DNA of 64,000 nt from Maricaulis sp. (lineage in GTDB: Bacteria; Pseudomonadota; Alphaproteobacteria; Caulobacterales; Maricaulaceae). The first letter of the stretch is position 1; every line of letters begins with the position of its first letter. The position numbers and the translations under genes are program-made. The notes beneath the pieces are model-generated. The model was not told where the DNA came from. It did no database searches and worked only from the letters and a program-made list of their open reading frames with translations. The DNA is taken from positions 124,001 to 188,000 of the forward strand of contig NZ_JADFAJ010000016.1 of NCBI RefSeq assembly GCF_015665295.1, read 5' to 3'. Shown one piece after another: positions 45,562-54,476 of this stretch.

Positions 45562-46128
45562 ATGAGCAATCCCTTTGTCTATGCGGCTGCGGCCGCGCTT
45601 CTTGCTGCCGCTGCGTTTTTTCTGAGCTGGCTCGCCGCCCGGCGATCGCTGATGGACGATGCCCGCCTTGAATACGCCGAGCGCCGGCAAACCAAGGCCG
45701 GGACCATCAAGGGCGTCGATGCGGAAACCTTTGAGCGCATCTATGTCTCCTCGCACGAGCCGCGCGGCGCGCTTTACATCGCAGCCGCCCTGCTGCTCGC
45801 AATCGCCGTAACCCCGCCCGCCGCGATCGGGCTGATCGCGCTGTGGCCCTATATCGTCATGACGCTGGATGGCGGGCCCTGGTATGATATCGGTTATTAT
45901 CCCTGGATGTTCTACATGTTCTTCGGACTGTGCGGCTGCTGGGCCCTGGCTGGCGCTGTCGTCGCCCGAATCCACCACGCCCGCACACCGGAAAACTTCT
46001 ATCCGGCGCTGGCCCGAGCCCGCGGCGAACCGCTCGATGACATTGTCATTCCGCGCAAACGCCCCAAATGGGCGGTGAAGGCCCTGTCTGGTGGCAATGC
46101 CGATACGGCCGGTTCGACGGACAACTGA
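45562..46128 (+). CDS. Hypothetical membrane protein
   Basis: 188 residues with a membrane helix at the N-terminus (FVYAAAAALLAAAAFFLSWLAARR), another around residue 75 (YIAAALLLAIAVTPPAAIGLIAL) and a third (WMFYMFFGLCGCWALAGAVVARI). The soluble linkers are charged. No domain recognised. It is 9 bp after the Ada-like gene and 16 bp before gloA, so they are probably one transcript. Confidence 0.75.
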   Translation: MSNPFVYAAAAALLAAAAFFLSWLAARRSLMDDARLEYAERRQTKAGTIKGVDAETFERIYVSSHEPRGALYIAAALLLAIAVTPPAAIGLIALWPYIVMTLDGGPWYDIGYYPWMFYMFFGLCGCWALAGAVVARIHHARTPENFYPALARARGEPLDDIVIPRKRPKWAVKALSGGNADTAGSTDN

Positions 46129-46144
46129 AATTCAGGGGATTTTC

Positions 46145-46603
46145 ATGCGCTATCTTCACACCATGGTCCGGGTCACGGATCTCGATGCCAGCCTCCGCTT
46201 TTATTGCGAAGGTCTCGGCCTGATCGAGATCAGCCGCTATGACAGTGAAAAGGGCCGTTTCACCCTGGTTTTCCTGGCCACGCCGGAAGATGTCGCAGCG
46301 GCCGGCTATACCGGCGGCAAGATCCCCGAGGGCCTGCCCTGCGTCGAGCTGACCCATAACTGGGATCCGGAAGACTATCAGGGCGGCCGCAATTTCGGCC
46401 ATCTCGCCTATCGCATGGACAATGTCTATGACACCTGCCAGCGCCTGATGGACATGGGCGTCACGATCAACCGCCCGCCGCGCGACGGCCACATGGCCTT
46501 TGTGCGCTCACCAGACGGTATCTCCATCGAACTCCTCCAGCGCGGCGACAACCTGCCGCCGCAAGAGCCGTGGGCCTCGATGGAGAATAGCGGGAGCTGG
46601 TAG
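46145..46603 (+). CDS. gloA: Lactoylglutathione lyase (glyoxalase I)
   Basis: 152 residues from ATG 46145. VOC-fold enzyme that isomerises the methylglyoxal-glutathione hemithioacetal. Metal-ligand pattern is intact: His in YLHTMVRVTDLD, Glu in VELTHNW, His in FGHLAYRMDN and Glu in ISIELLQ. Sequence closely follows bacterial nickel-type GloA (NWDPEDYQGGRNFGHLAY, quoted in part). The C-terminal tail is slightly longer. Converges with the WYL regulator across 17 bp. Confidence 0.95.
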   Translation: MRYLHTMVRVTDLDASLRFYCEGLGLIEISRYDSEKGRFTLVFLATPEDVAAAGYTGGKIPEGLPCVELTHNWDPEDYQGGRNFGHLAYRMDNVYDTCQRLMDMGVTINRPPRDGHMAFVRSPDGISIELLQRGDNLPPQEPWASMENSGSW

Positions 46604-46620
46604 GGCAGGTTCGGTCTGGC

Positions 46621-47310
46621 TCAAGCCGCCCGCCGCATGTCCTCATAGCGTTTGCCGGGCTCGTCCTCGAAACTCTCTGCCAGCACGGTCAGGCGTTCGA
46701 CGCGGTCGGTGCGGAAATGGCGGAAATCATTGCGTAGCTCGCACCAGGCCGAGAGCAACCAGACGCGGCCGAAACAGGTCAGGGCCAGCGGCCGGATGAC
46801 GCGTTCGGTCGTGTCGTCGGCGAGCGACTGGTAGCGCACCCGCAGCTTGCGCTTGTTGGCAATGGCATTGCGGACCGGGCCGAAGGCTTCCGGGCGTACG
46901 GTCTCGTCCAGGAAGGCGGCGAACAGTGGCACATTGCGCAGGCGCTGGCGATGCGTGTCCGGCAGGGCATGTTCGATCTTGGCCAAGGCCTCATTGGCGG
47001 CCGAGGCCAGGTCCTTGTCGCCGGTTGCCTTCACGAGGCGGGCGCCCAGGGCCAGTGCGTCGAGTTGTTCGAAAGAGAAGGTCAGCGGCGGAAGGTCGAA
47101 ACCGGGCCGCAGGACATAACCGACACCGGCCTCGCCATCGATCGGCGCGCCCGATCCGATCAGATGCGCGATGTCGCGATAGATGGTGCGTTCTGAGACT
47201 TCAAAACGCGAGCCCATCTCATGGGCGGTGACGGCACCCGGCGCGGCTTCGCGCAGGGCCTGGACAATGCGGATAAGACGCTCGGCGCGGCGCACTGACA
47301 CCTCCTGCAA
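46621..47310 (-). CDS. YafY-type HTH/WYL-domain transcriptional regulator
   Basis: 229 residues. N-terminal winged helix (RLIRIVQALREA; SRFEVSERTIYRDIAHLIGSG) and C-terminal WYL region (ANKRKLRVRYQSLAD; ALTCFGRVWLLSAWCELRNDFRHFRTDRVERL, quoted in part). WYL domains bind nucleic acid or small ligands and control repair, phage defence or metabolism; the target is unknown. It lies apart from other regulators. A parS-like site sits 52 bp upstream of its start. Confidence 0.93.
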   Translation of the reverse strand: MQEVSVRRAERLIRIVQALREAAPGAVTAHEMGSRFEVSERTIYRDIAHLIGSGAPIDGEAGVGYVLRPGFDLPPLTFSFEQLDALALGARLVKATGDKDLASAANEALAKIEHALPDTHRQRLRNVPLFAAFLDETVRPEAFGPVRNAIANKRKLRVRYQSLADDTTERVIRPLALTCFGRVWLLSAWCELRNDFRHFRTDRVERLTVLAESFEDEPGKRYEDMRRAA

Positions 47311-47361
47311 TTTTATGCTGGCGGGATGATGTCAGGATTTGCCTATTGCGGCAATACAGCC

Positions 47362-47377
47362 TGTTTCACGTGCAACA
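47362..47377. promoter_or_regulatory. parS-like site on the right replichore
   Basis: TGTTTCACGTGCAACA differs from the perfect parS palindrome by one base (A to C in the right half). It lies in the 121-bp gap between the WYL-regulator and dapB genes, 20 kb to the right of oriC, whereas the other copies are 10-12 kb to the left. Confidence 0.6.
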
Positions 47378-47431
47378 TGCGGGAGATGTCAGGGGTTTGG
47401 CGAGAGGAACGGGACCGGAAAAGGGCCGGGA

Positions 47432-48256
47432 TCAGCCGGCAATGACATCCTGCATGGTGTATCGGCCGGCGGGTCGATCCTTGCCACCATTGGTCATCCA
47501 GCGCACGGCCTCCAGTGCGCCGCGGGCGAAAATGGAGCGGTCGAGGGCGCGATGGGAGATCGTGATCTCCTCCAGGTCCGCGAGAAAGCGAACCGAATGC
47601 TCACCCACCACCGATCCGCCGCGCGACACCGCAAAGCCGATCGTGCCCGGTCTGCGCGGTCCGGTCGTGCCTTCGCGGCTCCAGGTGGCGATGTCTTCGA
47701 GTGTTTCGCCGCGTGCCTCGGCCGCGGTGCGCGCCAGCATGAGCGCCGTGCCGGATGGCGCGTCGGCCTTGCGCTTGTGGTGCGTCTCATGGACCTCGAT
47801 GTCCCAGGTCTCGGCCGGCAATCGCGCCGCTTCGCGCACCAGCGCCTCGGTCACGGCAACGCCCAGCGAGAAATTGCCGGCCATCAGGATGGCGAGCCGG
47901 TCGGTGCATGTCTCGAGGCGCTTCATCTGGCCCGCGTTGAAACCGGTGACGCCGGTGATCAGGGCCGGACCTCCGAGGCCGGCCAGGCGTTCCGCGGCCG
48001 CGACGGTCATGCCCGGCAGACTGGCATCGATGACGATATCGGCATCGTGGACAGCGTGTTCGAGCGCCGTCTCCGCGCGGCAGCCGACGGCCTCGCCGCC
48101 CAGCCAGGCGCCAATGTCTTCGCCCGCAGCCGAGGATTCGGCGCGCACGACCGCGCCGGCGAGCGCAAAGTCGGGATTGTCCAGCAAGGCGCGGCAAATG
48201 GCGCTGCCCAGGCGCCCTGTCGGGCCCAGCACAGCTACACGAATGGGTGAGGTCAA
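47432..48256 (-). CDS. dapB: 4-hydroxy-tetrahydrodipicolinate reductase
   Basis: About 274 residues from TTG 48256: this TTG has a GGAGG six bases upstream and overlaps the previous stop (TTGA), whereas no ATG exists before the NAD motif. DapB reduces the dihydrodipicolinate precursor of lysine and diaminopimelate. The N-terminus IRVAVLGPTGRLGSAICRAL is the Rossmann motif, and HETHHKRKADAPSGTALML contains the signature His-His-x3-K-x-D-x-P-S-G. Last gene of the dnaK-fkbM-dnaJ-membrane protein-dapB run. Confidence 0.94.
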   Translation of the reverse strand: MTSPIRVAVLGPTGRLGSAICRALLDNPDFALAGAVVRAESSAAGEDIGAWLGGEAVGCRAETALEHAVHDADIVIDASLPGMTVAAAERLAGLGGPALITGVTGFNAGQMKRLETCTDRLAILMAGNFSLGVAVTEALVREAARLPAETWDIEVHETHHKRKADAPSGTALMLARTAAEARGETLEDIATWSREGTTGPRRPGTIGFAVSRGGSVVGEHSVRFLADLEEITISHRALDRSIFARGALEAVRWMTNGGKDRPAGRYTMQDVIAG

Positions 48257-49380
48257 ACCACGCCTCCAGTCACGAATTGGTCTGCCAGCTTCTCGAACAG
48301 GTAAGAGCCGACAATCGGCAGGATGGGTAAAAGGATATAGAGCGAGAAGCGTGTCGTCACGCCACCCGATACAGGCCATTCCGGGCGGGCGTCGACCCAG
48401 ACCTCATAGTCGGTCAAACCGGCCAGGGCGGATGCGGCCTCGGCATCGCCGGCCAGCGCGGCGACCCGCTGGCGCGCCATCTCGGTATGGATGCGATTGA
48501 GCTCGGCCGCCTTGGCGGCACAGATCTTCTTGTGCACCGGATGGATGGAGCTGGTCAGCAGGAAGAGGCCACCCAGAACCGAGATCGATACGATCGGAAC
48601 GGTTACCCAGAGCTGGCGAGCATCGACAATCTGTTCCGGATTGTTCGGATTGACGAGGAAGAGCAGCAGGATGGCCGCCATGATCATCCACGACCGCGCG
48701 GCGCGAAGCCCGATCCGCCCGAAGACGGCCAGGCGGTCGAGATGGAAGAGGTCGATCTCGATATGGTCTCGGATCAATTGTTTGATGGCGCCGCTTTCCC
48801 GCGCCACGTCGACACACGCGCGAAACCCGATCCCGTAGAGCAGGGGCGAGGTGACCAGAAACCAGAAACCGACGGAGTTGATATAGGCCCAGACGCCGAA
48901 ACCGCCTGAAAACATCATGAAGACATTGAAGCCGAGACCGCCGAGCGCGCCCATGATGAACATGCTGAGATAACGCGGTCGCCAGCTGTGCTGAATGCCG
49001 GAGTCCAGCCCGTGCACCGAGGCCTCACCATCTGCATGGACGGCAGCGAGCAGGGCATCCCGTTCGCGAGCCCACATCTGGCGACCGGACTCGGTGAAGG
49101 CGACGCCGGCGGTGAAAATCAGCGACAGCACAAAACCGATCCAGGCGACCTGCGTCAGGACAAGCTGGCCCTGGTCATCGGTCTCAAACACGGGTGGGCG
49201 CTGGGTGAAGGTGGCAACGAGCAGGTAGAAGCCGTACACGAGGGCGAAAATCAGCGCGGTGGTGGCTGCAAAGCCCATCGGCGAGGCCGCATAGAGTCGG
49301 ACTTCGGCCGGCTGGAAATAGGCCGGTTGCTCAGGCTTGCCTGCGGATGCGTCGGTCGGAGAGTTGTTTCGTGGCGCCAT
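48253..49380 (-). CDS. Hypothetical multi-pass membrane protein
   Basis: 375 residues with about six predicted helices: FAATTALIFALVYGFYLLVA, VAWIGFVLSLIFTAGVAFT, FIMGALGGLGFNVFMMFSGGFG, FWFLVTSPLLYGIGFRACVD, SWMIMAAILLLFLVNP and VTVPIVSISVLGGLFLLTS; a seventh near the C-terminus (FSLYILLPILPIVGSYLF). A charged soluble domain between the fourth and fifth has DHIEIDLFHLDRLAVFGRIGLRAARSW (quoted in part), a HAMP-like helix. No family recognised. The stop overlaps the dapB start. Confidence 0.72.
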   Translation of the reverse strand: MAPRNNSPTDASAGKPEQPAYFQPAEVRLYAASPMGFAATTALIFALVYGFYLLVATFTQRPPVFETDDQGQLVLTQVAWIGFVLSLIFTAGVAFTESGRQMWARERDALLAAVHADGEASVHGLDSGIQHSWRPRYLSMFIMGALGGLGFNVFMMFSGGFGVWAYINSVGFWFLVTSPLLYGIGFRACVDVARESGAIKQLIRDHIEIDLFHLDRLAVFGRIGLRAARSWMIMAAILLLFLVNPNNPEQIVDARQLWVTVPIVSISVLGGLFLLTSSIHPVHKKICAAKAAELNRIHTEMARQRVAALAGDAEAASALAGLTDYEVWVDARPEWPVSGGVTTRFSLYILLPILPIVGSYLFEKLADQFVTGGVV

Positions 49381-49453
49381 GCCCCGATTGGTAAGCTGTT
49401 CCGGTCGCGATTGTCATCCTGTCAGGCAAAAATCAGGATGAGTCCGACCGCTT

Positions 49454-50641
49454 TCAGCCGGCATTTGGCCGGCCGTCATCGGTGGTGACGTCGTCCCAGA
49501 ACTGTCTGACCTTGTTGAAGAAGCCGGCGCTGTCTGGATTGCAGCCCTCGCCGGACAGGTCGCAGAACTCCTTGAGGAGCTCCTTCTGGCGGTCAGACAG
49601 ATTGCGCGGGGTCTCGACGAAGAGCTCGACAATCATGTCACCGCGCGGCCCGCCACGCAGGCGTGGCATGCCCTTGCCGCGCATGCGCATGCGCTTGCCG
49701 GTCTGAGCGCCTTCAGCAATTTTCATCTCTGCCTTGCCGCCCTCGATGGTCGGCACCTGGATGGAGCAGCCGAGCGCCGCCTGAACCATCGAAGCGGGTG
49801 TCCGGCAATAGAGATTGGGCCCGTCCCGCTCGAACAGATCGTGGGCGCGCACCGAGATGAATATGTAGAGATCGCCGCGCGGCCCGCCACGGGCCCCGGC
49901 TTCGCCCTCGCCAGCGAGGCGAATGCGCGTGCCATCCTCGACGCCTGCGGGCACGGTGACATTGAGCGTGCGGGTCTTGCGGACCCGGCCAACGCCATCA
50001 CAGTCCTGGCAGGGTGTTTTCACATACTGCCCACGACCGCCGCATTGCGGGCAGGTCTGTTCCATTGTGAAGAAACCCTGCGAGCGACGGATACGTCCGG
50101 CACCCTGACAGGTGCCACAACTTTCCAGCTCCGTGCCGGGTTCATTGCCCTGGCCATCGCAACGCTCACAATGCATGGCGGTGGGGACCTTGATGGTCTC
50201 GTCCTTGCCGTGGAATGCGTCTTCCAGGCTGATTTCCAGGTCGAAGCGAAGATCGGCGCCGCGCGCCGGGCCGGAATGACCGCGTCCGCCACGCCGGCCA
50301 CCCATGCCGCCGCCCATATTGAAGGCATCGCCGAAGACCTGTTCGAAAATATCCGCGAAATCGGCCGCTCCGCCACCGCCGCCGAACGGACCCTGACCAT
50401 TGCCCATGCCACCCTGCTCGAAGGCGGCATGCCCCATGCGGTCATAAGCGGCACGCTTGTCAGGATCGGAAAGGACGGAATAAGCCTCGCCGACTTCCTT
50501 GAACTGGGCCTCGGCGGCCGCGTCGCCGGGATTGCGATCCGGGTGGAATTTCATCGCCTGTTTGCGATAGGCGCTCTTCAGCGTCTTTTCGTCGGCGGTC
50601 TTCTCGACACCCAGGATTTCGTAGAAATCACGCTTGCTCAT
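49454..50641 (-). CDS. dnaJ: Chaperone protein DnaJ
   Basis: 395 residues. J domain with AYRKQAMKFHPDRNPGD (HPD tripeptide), a Gly/Phe-rich linker (GGMGNGQGPFGGGGGAADF), and four CxxCxGxG zinc repeats (CERCDGQG, CGTCQGAG, CPQCGGRG, CQDCDGVG) before the substrate-binding C-terminal domains. Co-chaperone that stimulates DnaK ATPase. Its start overlaps the fkbM stop by 4 bp, so translation is coupled. Confidence 0.98.
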   Translation of the reverse strand: MSKRDFYEILGVEKTADEKTLKSAYRKQAMKFHPDRNPGDAAAEAQFKEVGEAYSVLSDPDKRAAYDRMGHAAFEQGGMGNGQGPFGGGGGAADFADIFEQVFGDAFNMGGGMGGRRGGRGHSGPARGADLRFDLEISLEDAFHGKDETIKVPTAMHCERCDGQGNEPGTELESCGTCQGAGRIRRSQGFFTMEQTCPQCGGRGQYVKTPCQDCDGVGRVRKTRTLNVTVPAGVEDGTRIRLAGEGEAGARGGPRGDLYIFISVRAHDLFERDGPNLYCRTPASMVQAALGCSIQVPTIEGGKAEMKIAEGAQTGKRMRMRGKGMPRLRGGPRGDMIVELFVETPRNLSDRQKELLKEFCDLSGEGCNPDSAGFFNKVRQFWDDVTTDDGRPNAG

Positions 50642-51507
50642 GACAGGTCACCTGTAGGCAGAACCAGTACTGCGTTCTGCCGCATTTGCTGGGCTACCGT
50701 GTAGCCGTGTTCAAGACAGAGACCGGCGGCGCCATCGGTAATGGCAGCCTCATGCCGGGTCTCCAGAAGGATCATGGTCGGCCAGAGACTGCGCGGTGAT
50801 TCCGCGAAGAAGCCGTTAAGGACAGGCTCCTCGAAGCCCTCGATATCCATTTTCATCACGTCAACGCGGTCAGTGCCGGCTTCGGTCAGGGCCGCGCCCA
50901 GCGGGCGCAGGCGGATCGCGTCGCCGGTCTCGCCGCCACTGGCCACATGGACCTCGCCGCGATTGGTGGCCGACTGGACCATCGCGCCCTCGCCCTCTTC
51001 AGCGCCGAGCGCGTAGGGCAGAACGGTCACAGCTGACGCCTTGGACACAGCCAGATTGAACTCCAGCCGACGCCGGTTCTCGATGTCCGGCTCGATCGCG
51101 ATTGCTCGGACGGGACGCGACTGGACAGCCGCATCGGCCAGAACGGACAGCGTGTAGAGACCGGCATTGGCGCCGGCATCGACGAAGACGAAGGTTTCAC
51201 CGGCCGGTTTGGCGACCATCGCCTCGCGAATGGCGCGACGCTCGGCGCTGTCCCAGCTTTTCGAGCCGGCAAAGACGCGTTTCTCGCACCGATTATCGCG
51301 AAGGTGGACGCGAGCAAACTGGCCGGGGAAGACCTCGATATCCGCAATGTCACGGCCGCCTGACATCAGCGCCCGTCGCACGACGGATTCGGCGCTGCGC
51401 CGCAGCGCATCACTCGGCATCGCCATAGGCAGACGTCGGAACCGCTCGGCCAGGGGCGAGAGGGCGAAGGCTCCGAACGGAGCAGTCAGGGGATCGGGAC
51501 GGGTCAT
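50638..51507 (-). CDS. FkbM-family methyltransferase
   Basis: 289 residues. SAM-binding FVFVDAGANAGLYTLSVLA, then AIEPDIENRRRLEFNL, and the FkbM motif VDVMKMDIEGFEEPVLNG. FkbM-type enzymes O-methylate sugars or small molecules. It is inserted between dnaK and dnaJ: 61 bp after dnaK in transcription order and overlapping dnaJ by 4 bp. That position suggests joint expression with the chaperones; the substrate is unknown and might relate to glycan or LPS modification. Confidence 0.88.
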   Translation of the reverse strand: MTRPDPLTAPFGAFALSPLAERFRRLPMAMPSDALRRSAESVVRRALMSGGRDIADIEVFPGQFARVHLRDNRCEKRVFAGSKSWDSAERRAIREAMVAKPAGETFVFVDAGANAGLYTLSVLADAAVQSRPVRAIAIEPDIENRRRLEFNLAVSKASAVTVLPYALGAEEGEGAMVQSATNRGEVHVASGGETGDAIRLRPLGAALTEAGTDRVDVMKMDIEGFEEPVLNGFFAESPRSLWPTMILLETRHEAAITDGAAGLCLEHGYTVAQQMRQNAVLVLPTGDLS

Positions 51508-51568
51508 GGCCGGGCCTTGCAGGGCTTGGACCGGGAGGGGACGGAACCCTCCCGGTCAAAACCGGACC

Positions 51569-53479
51569 TTACGCGTCTTTCTTCTTGTCGTCGTCGACTT
51601 CGGAGAACTCCGCATCGACGACGTCATCATCGCCTTCGGCGTCAGACTTGGCATCGGATTCAGCCGCTTCGGTCTGCTGGGCCGCATACATGGCCTCGCC
51701 GAGCTTCATGGCTGCCTGGACCAGGGCCTGGGTCTTCTGCTGGATGGCTTCAAGATCTTCGCCATCCTTGACTTCTTTCAGCTCGTTCAAAGCCGCCTCG
51801 ATGGCGCCCTTGTCTTCACCGGGCACCTTGTCGCCGAACTCCTCGAGCTGTTTTTCGGTCTGATGGACCATCGCCTCGGCACCATTGCGGGCCTCGACGA
51901 GTTCCTTCTTCTTCTTGTCCGCCTCGGCATTGGCCTCGGCATCCTTGACCATCTGCTCGATATCATCGTCCGACAGGCCGCCGGAAGCCTGGATCCGGAT
52001 GACCTGCTCCTTGCCGGTCGCCTTGTCCTTGGCAGACACGTTGACAATGCCGTTGGCGTCGATGTCGAAAGTGACCTCGATCTGGGGCAGGCCGCGCGGT
52101 GCCGGCGGGATGCCAACCAGGTCGAACTGACCCAGGAGCTTGTTGTCGGCCGCCATTTCGCGCTCGCCCTGCGACACGCGGATGGTCACCGCAGTCTGGT
52201 TGTCATCGGCGGTCGAGAAGGTCTGCGACTTCTTGGTCGGGATCGTTGTATTGCGCTCGATCAGGCGGGTGAAGACACCACCCAGCGTTTCGATACCCAG
52301 CGACAGCGGGGTCACGTCGAGCAGGAGTACGTCTTTCACATCGCCCTGGAGGACGCCGGCCTGGATGGCGGCACCCATGGCAACGACTTCATCCGGGTTC
52401 ACACCCTTGTGCGGGTCCTTGCCGAAGAAGCCCTTCACGGCCTCCTGCACCTTGGGCATGCGGGTCATGCCGCCGACCAGAACGATGTCGTCAATGTCGG
52501 ACGGGCTCAGGCCGGCATCCTTGAGCGCCTTCTTGCAGGGCTCCAGCGTGCGCTTGACCAGATCCTCGACCAGGGCTTCCAGCTTGGCGCGGGAGAGCTT
52601 GATATTGAGGTGTTTCGGCCCCGAGGCATCGGCCGTGATGAAGGGCAGGTTCACTTCATACGAGGTGGCCGAAGAGAGTTCCTTCTTGGCCTTCTCGGCT
52701 TCTTCCTTCAGGCGCTGGAGAGCCAGCTTGTCGGCCTTCAGGTCGATGCCGCTTTCCTTTTTGAACTCGTCCGCGAGGTACTGGACGATGCGCATGTCGA
52801 AGTCTTCACCGCCCAGGAAGGTGTCACCATTGGTGGCCTTCACTTCGAACACGCCGTCACCGATCTCCAGGACCGAGACGTCAAATGTGCCGCCGCCGAG
52901 ATCGAAGACGGCAATCGTCTTGTTCTCGCCCTTGTCGAGGCCATAGGCCAGGGCCGCCGCGGTCGGCTCATTGATGATGCGCAGGACTTCAAGGCCGGCA
53001 ATCTTGCCCGCGTCCTTGGTGGCCTGGCGTTGGGCATCGTCGAAATAGGCCGGAACCGTGATCACGGCCTTCTCGACCTTTTCGCCGAGATAGCTTTCCG
53101 CGGTCTCCTTCATCTTCTGCAGAGTGAAGGCAGAGATTTCCGACGGGGAATATTTCTTGTCGCGACCCTGGACCCAGGCATCATTGCTGTCCGACGGGAC
53201 AATCTTGTAGGGCACCATGTCGATGTCCTTTTTGACCGTCGGGTCGTCCATCATGCGGCCGATCAGGCGCTTGATGGCAAAGAAGGTGTAGTCGGGATTG
53301 GTGACGGCCTGGCGTTTCGCCGGCTGGCCGATAAGGCGCTGGCCATCCTCCGTGAAGGCCACGACGGACGGGGTGGTCCGGACGCCTTCTGAATTCTCGA
53401 TGACCTTCGCCTGGCCGCTTTCCATAACAGCCACACAGGAATTGGTCGTACCCAGGTCGATGCCGATAACCTTGCTCAT
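51569..53479 (-). CDS. dnaK: Chaperone protein DnaK (HSP70)
   Basis: 636 residues from ATG 53479 (GGAG nine bases upstream); the track start at 53545 is in the leader. Motifs: [16 protein letters not shown], nucleotide-binding [18 protein letters not shown], hinge and substrate-binding domain with [14 protein letters not shown], and a charged C-terminal tail ([19 protein letters not shown]). Central HSP70 of the cell, also required for replication in Caulobacter. A 741-codon ORF on the other strand is an antisense shadow. Confidence 0.98.
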   Translation of the reverse strand: MSKVIGIDLGTTNSCVAVMESGQAKVIENSEGVRTTPSVVAFTEDGQRLIGQPAKRQAVTNPDYTFFAIKRLIGRMMDDPTVKKDIDMVPYKIVPSDSNDAWVQGRDKKYSPSEISAFTLQKMKETAESYLGEKVEKAVITVPAYFDDAQRQATKDAGKIAGLEVLRIINEPTAAALAYGLDKGENKTIAVFDLGGGTFDVSVLEIGDGVFEVKATNGDTFLGGEDFDMRIVQYLADEFKKESGIDLKADKLALQRLKEEAEKAKKELSSATSYEVNLPFITADASGPKHLNIKLSRAKLEALVEDLVKRTLEPCKKALKDAGLSPSDIDDIVLVGGMTRMPKVQEAVKGFFGKDPHKGVNPDEVVAMGAAIQAGVLQGDVKDVLLLDVTPLSLGIETLGGVFTRLIERNTTIPTKKSQTFSTADDNQTAVTIRVSQGEREMAADNKLLGQFDLVGIPPAPRGLPQIEVTFDIDANGIVNVSAKDKATGKEQVIRIQASGGLSDDDIEQMVKDAEANAEADKKKKELVEARNGAEAMVHQTEKQLEEFGDKVPGEDKGAIEAALNELKEVKDGEDLEAIQQKTQALVQAAMKLGEAMYAAQQTEAAESDAKSDAEGDDDVVDAEFSEVDDDKKKDA

Positions 53480-53589
53480 TGATCGCTTCTCCGTTTTTTC
53501 CAAGCGGGACCCGTCCGGCGAATGCGCGGCCTTCAAATGAAGCACCCCACATCCCGCTGACTGTCCCCTTCGGGATCGTCATTGATGAT

Positions 53590-53641
53590 ACCGGTGTGCC
53601 GACACCGGTCTGGTTCAAATGTTCGCGGGAATAACCCCGCG
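53590..53641 (-). other. dnaK leader hairpins
   Basis: Two strong inverted repeats in the dnaK leader, read on the minus strand: CGCGGG-GTTATT-CCCGCG (53624-53641) and ACCGGTGT-CGGC-ACACCGGT (53590-53609). Both lie between the proposed start of transcription and the ATG (110 bases downstream). They could act as RNA thermometer or mRNA stabilising elements (inference). Confidence 0.4.
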
Positions 53642-53652
53642 CTCAGTGGGCG

Positions 53653-53681
53653 ATTTAGGGAGGCGGGAGATACAGTGCAAG
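53653..53681 (-). promoter_or_regulatory. dnaK: Possible RpoH-type dnaK promoter
   Basis: On the minus strand CTTGCA (53676-53681) and CCCTAAAT (53653-53660) are spaced about 15 bp apart, resembling heat-shock sigma factor -35 (CTTG) and -10 (CCCCATNT-like) elements. The start would give a ~165-nt leader. No CIRCE repeat was found nearby although hrcA is present in this window. Confidence 0.4.
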
Positions 53682-53827
53682 GGCTGCGTCAGCTGCATCG
53701 CATATGAGCCATACGCATTTGATATGACTCAAGGACCGTCCTGCAGGTTCGCGGCGCTTGCGGGTTCCGGCTGAGTTGCCTCAGGGAGCGGGTGGTCAGA
53801 GGCCCTGATGCACCCCATCTTGGGTGG

Positions 53828-54466
53828 ATGAGCGCAGCATTTTCCATGCCATCCGGCTTTCGCCTTCTGCCTGGCCGACTGTCCCGACAGCAACAGGCGG
53901 TACTGATCGACGCAGTCATCGCTGCGCAAGACACGGCGCCTTTCTGGCGGCCGTCCATGCCGAGAACCGGGCAGCCGCTGTCCGTCACGATGACGAATTT
54001 CGGCTCGTTGGGCTGGGTGACCGACAAGCGGGATGGTTACCGCTATGAGCCCACCCATCCTGAAACGGGATCGCCCTGGCCGGAAATGCCCGCCCTGCTG
54101 ACCGAACTCTGGCAGGAAGTGGCGGATTATCCCGCCCTGCCTGAAGCCTGTCTGGTCAACTGGTACGCGCCGGACAGTCGTATGGGGATGCATGTCGACT
54201 GGGACGAGGAAGCGACAGACGCTGCCGTTGTCTCCATTTCGCTCGGCGACAAGGCGCGCTTCCGGCTCGGTGGCCAAAGGCGCGGGGGCAAGACAGGCTC
54301 CATGGTCCTGTCATCGGGCGATGTCGTGGTTCTCGGCGACGAAGCACGGTCTTGCTATCACGGCGTTGACCGGATTTATCCGGGCACGTCGACCTTGCTG
54401 CCTCCAGAGGCCTTCCCTGGTGGCGGCCGCATCAATCTGACAATGCGACGGGTGAAACGGGCATAG
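53828..54466 (+). CDS. alkB: AlkB-like 2OG-Fe(II) oxygenase
   Basis: 212 residues from ATG 53828. Fe(II)-binding HxD in MHVDWDEEATDAAVVSISLGD (part), distal His in CYHGVDRI, and the 2-oxoglutarate-binding RINLTMRRV at the C-terminus. AlkB-type enzymes remove 1-methyladenine and 3-methylcytosine by oxidation. The substrate-recognition region differs from E. coli AlkB, so other substrates are possible. Divergent from dnaK across a 348-bp gap that contains the dnaK promoter and leader but no other gene. Confidence 0.93.
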   Translation: MSAAFSMPSGFRLLPGRLSRQQQAVLIDAVIAAQDTAPFWRPSMPRTGQPLSVTMTNFGSLGWVTDKRDGYRYEPTHPETGSPWPEMPALLTELWQEVADYPALPEACLVNWYAPDSRMGMHVDWDEEATDAAVVSISLGDKARFRLGGQRRGGKTGSMVLSSGDVVVLGDEARSCYHGVDRIYPGTSTLLPPEAFPGGGRINLTMRRVKRA

Positions 54467-54476
54467 GTCGCAAATG

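Noticed and set aside
51167-53392. 741-codon open frame antisense to dnaK and fkbM.
   Set aside because: Known artefact: dnaK genes of high-GC bacteria carry long antisense open frames; no recognised domain.
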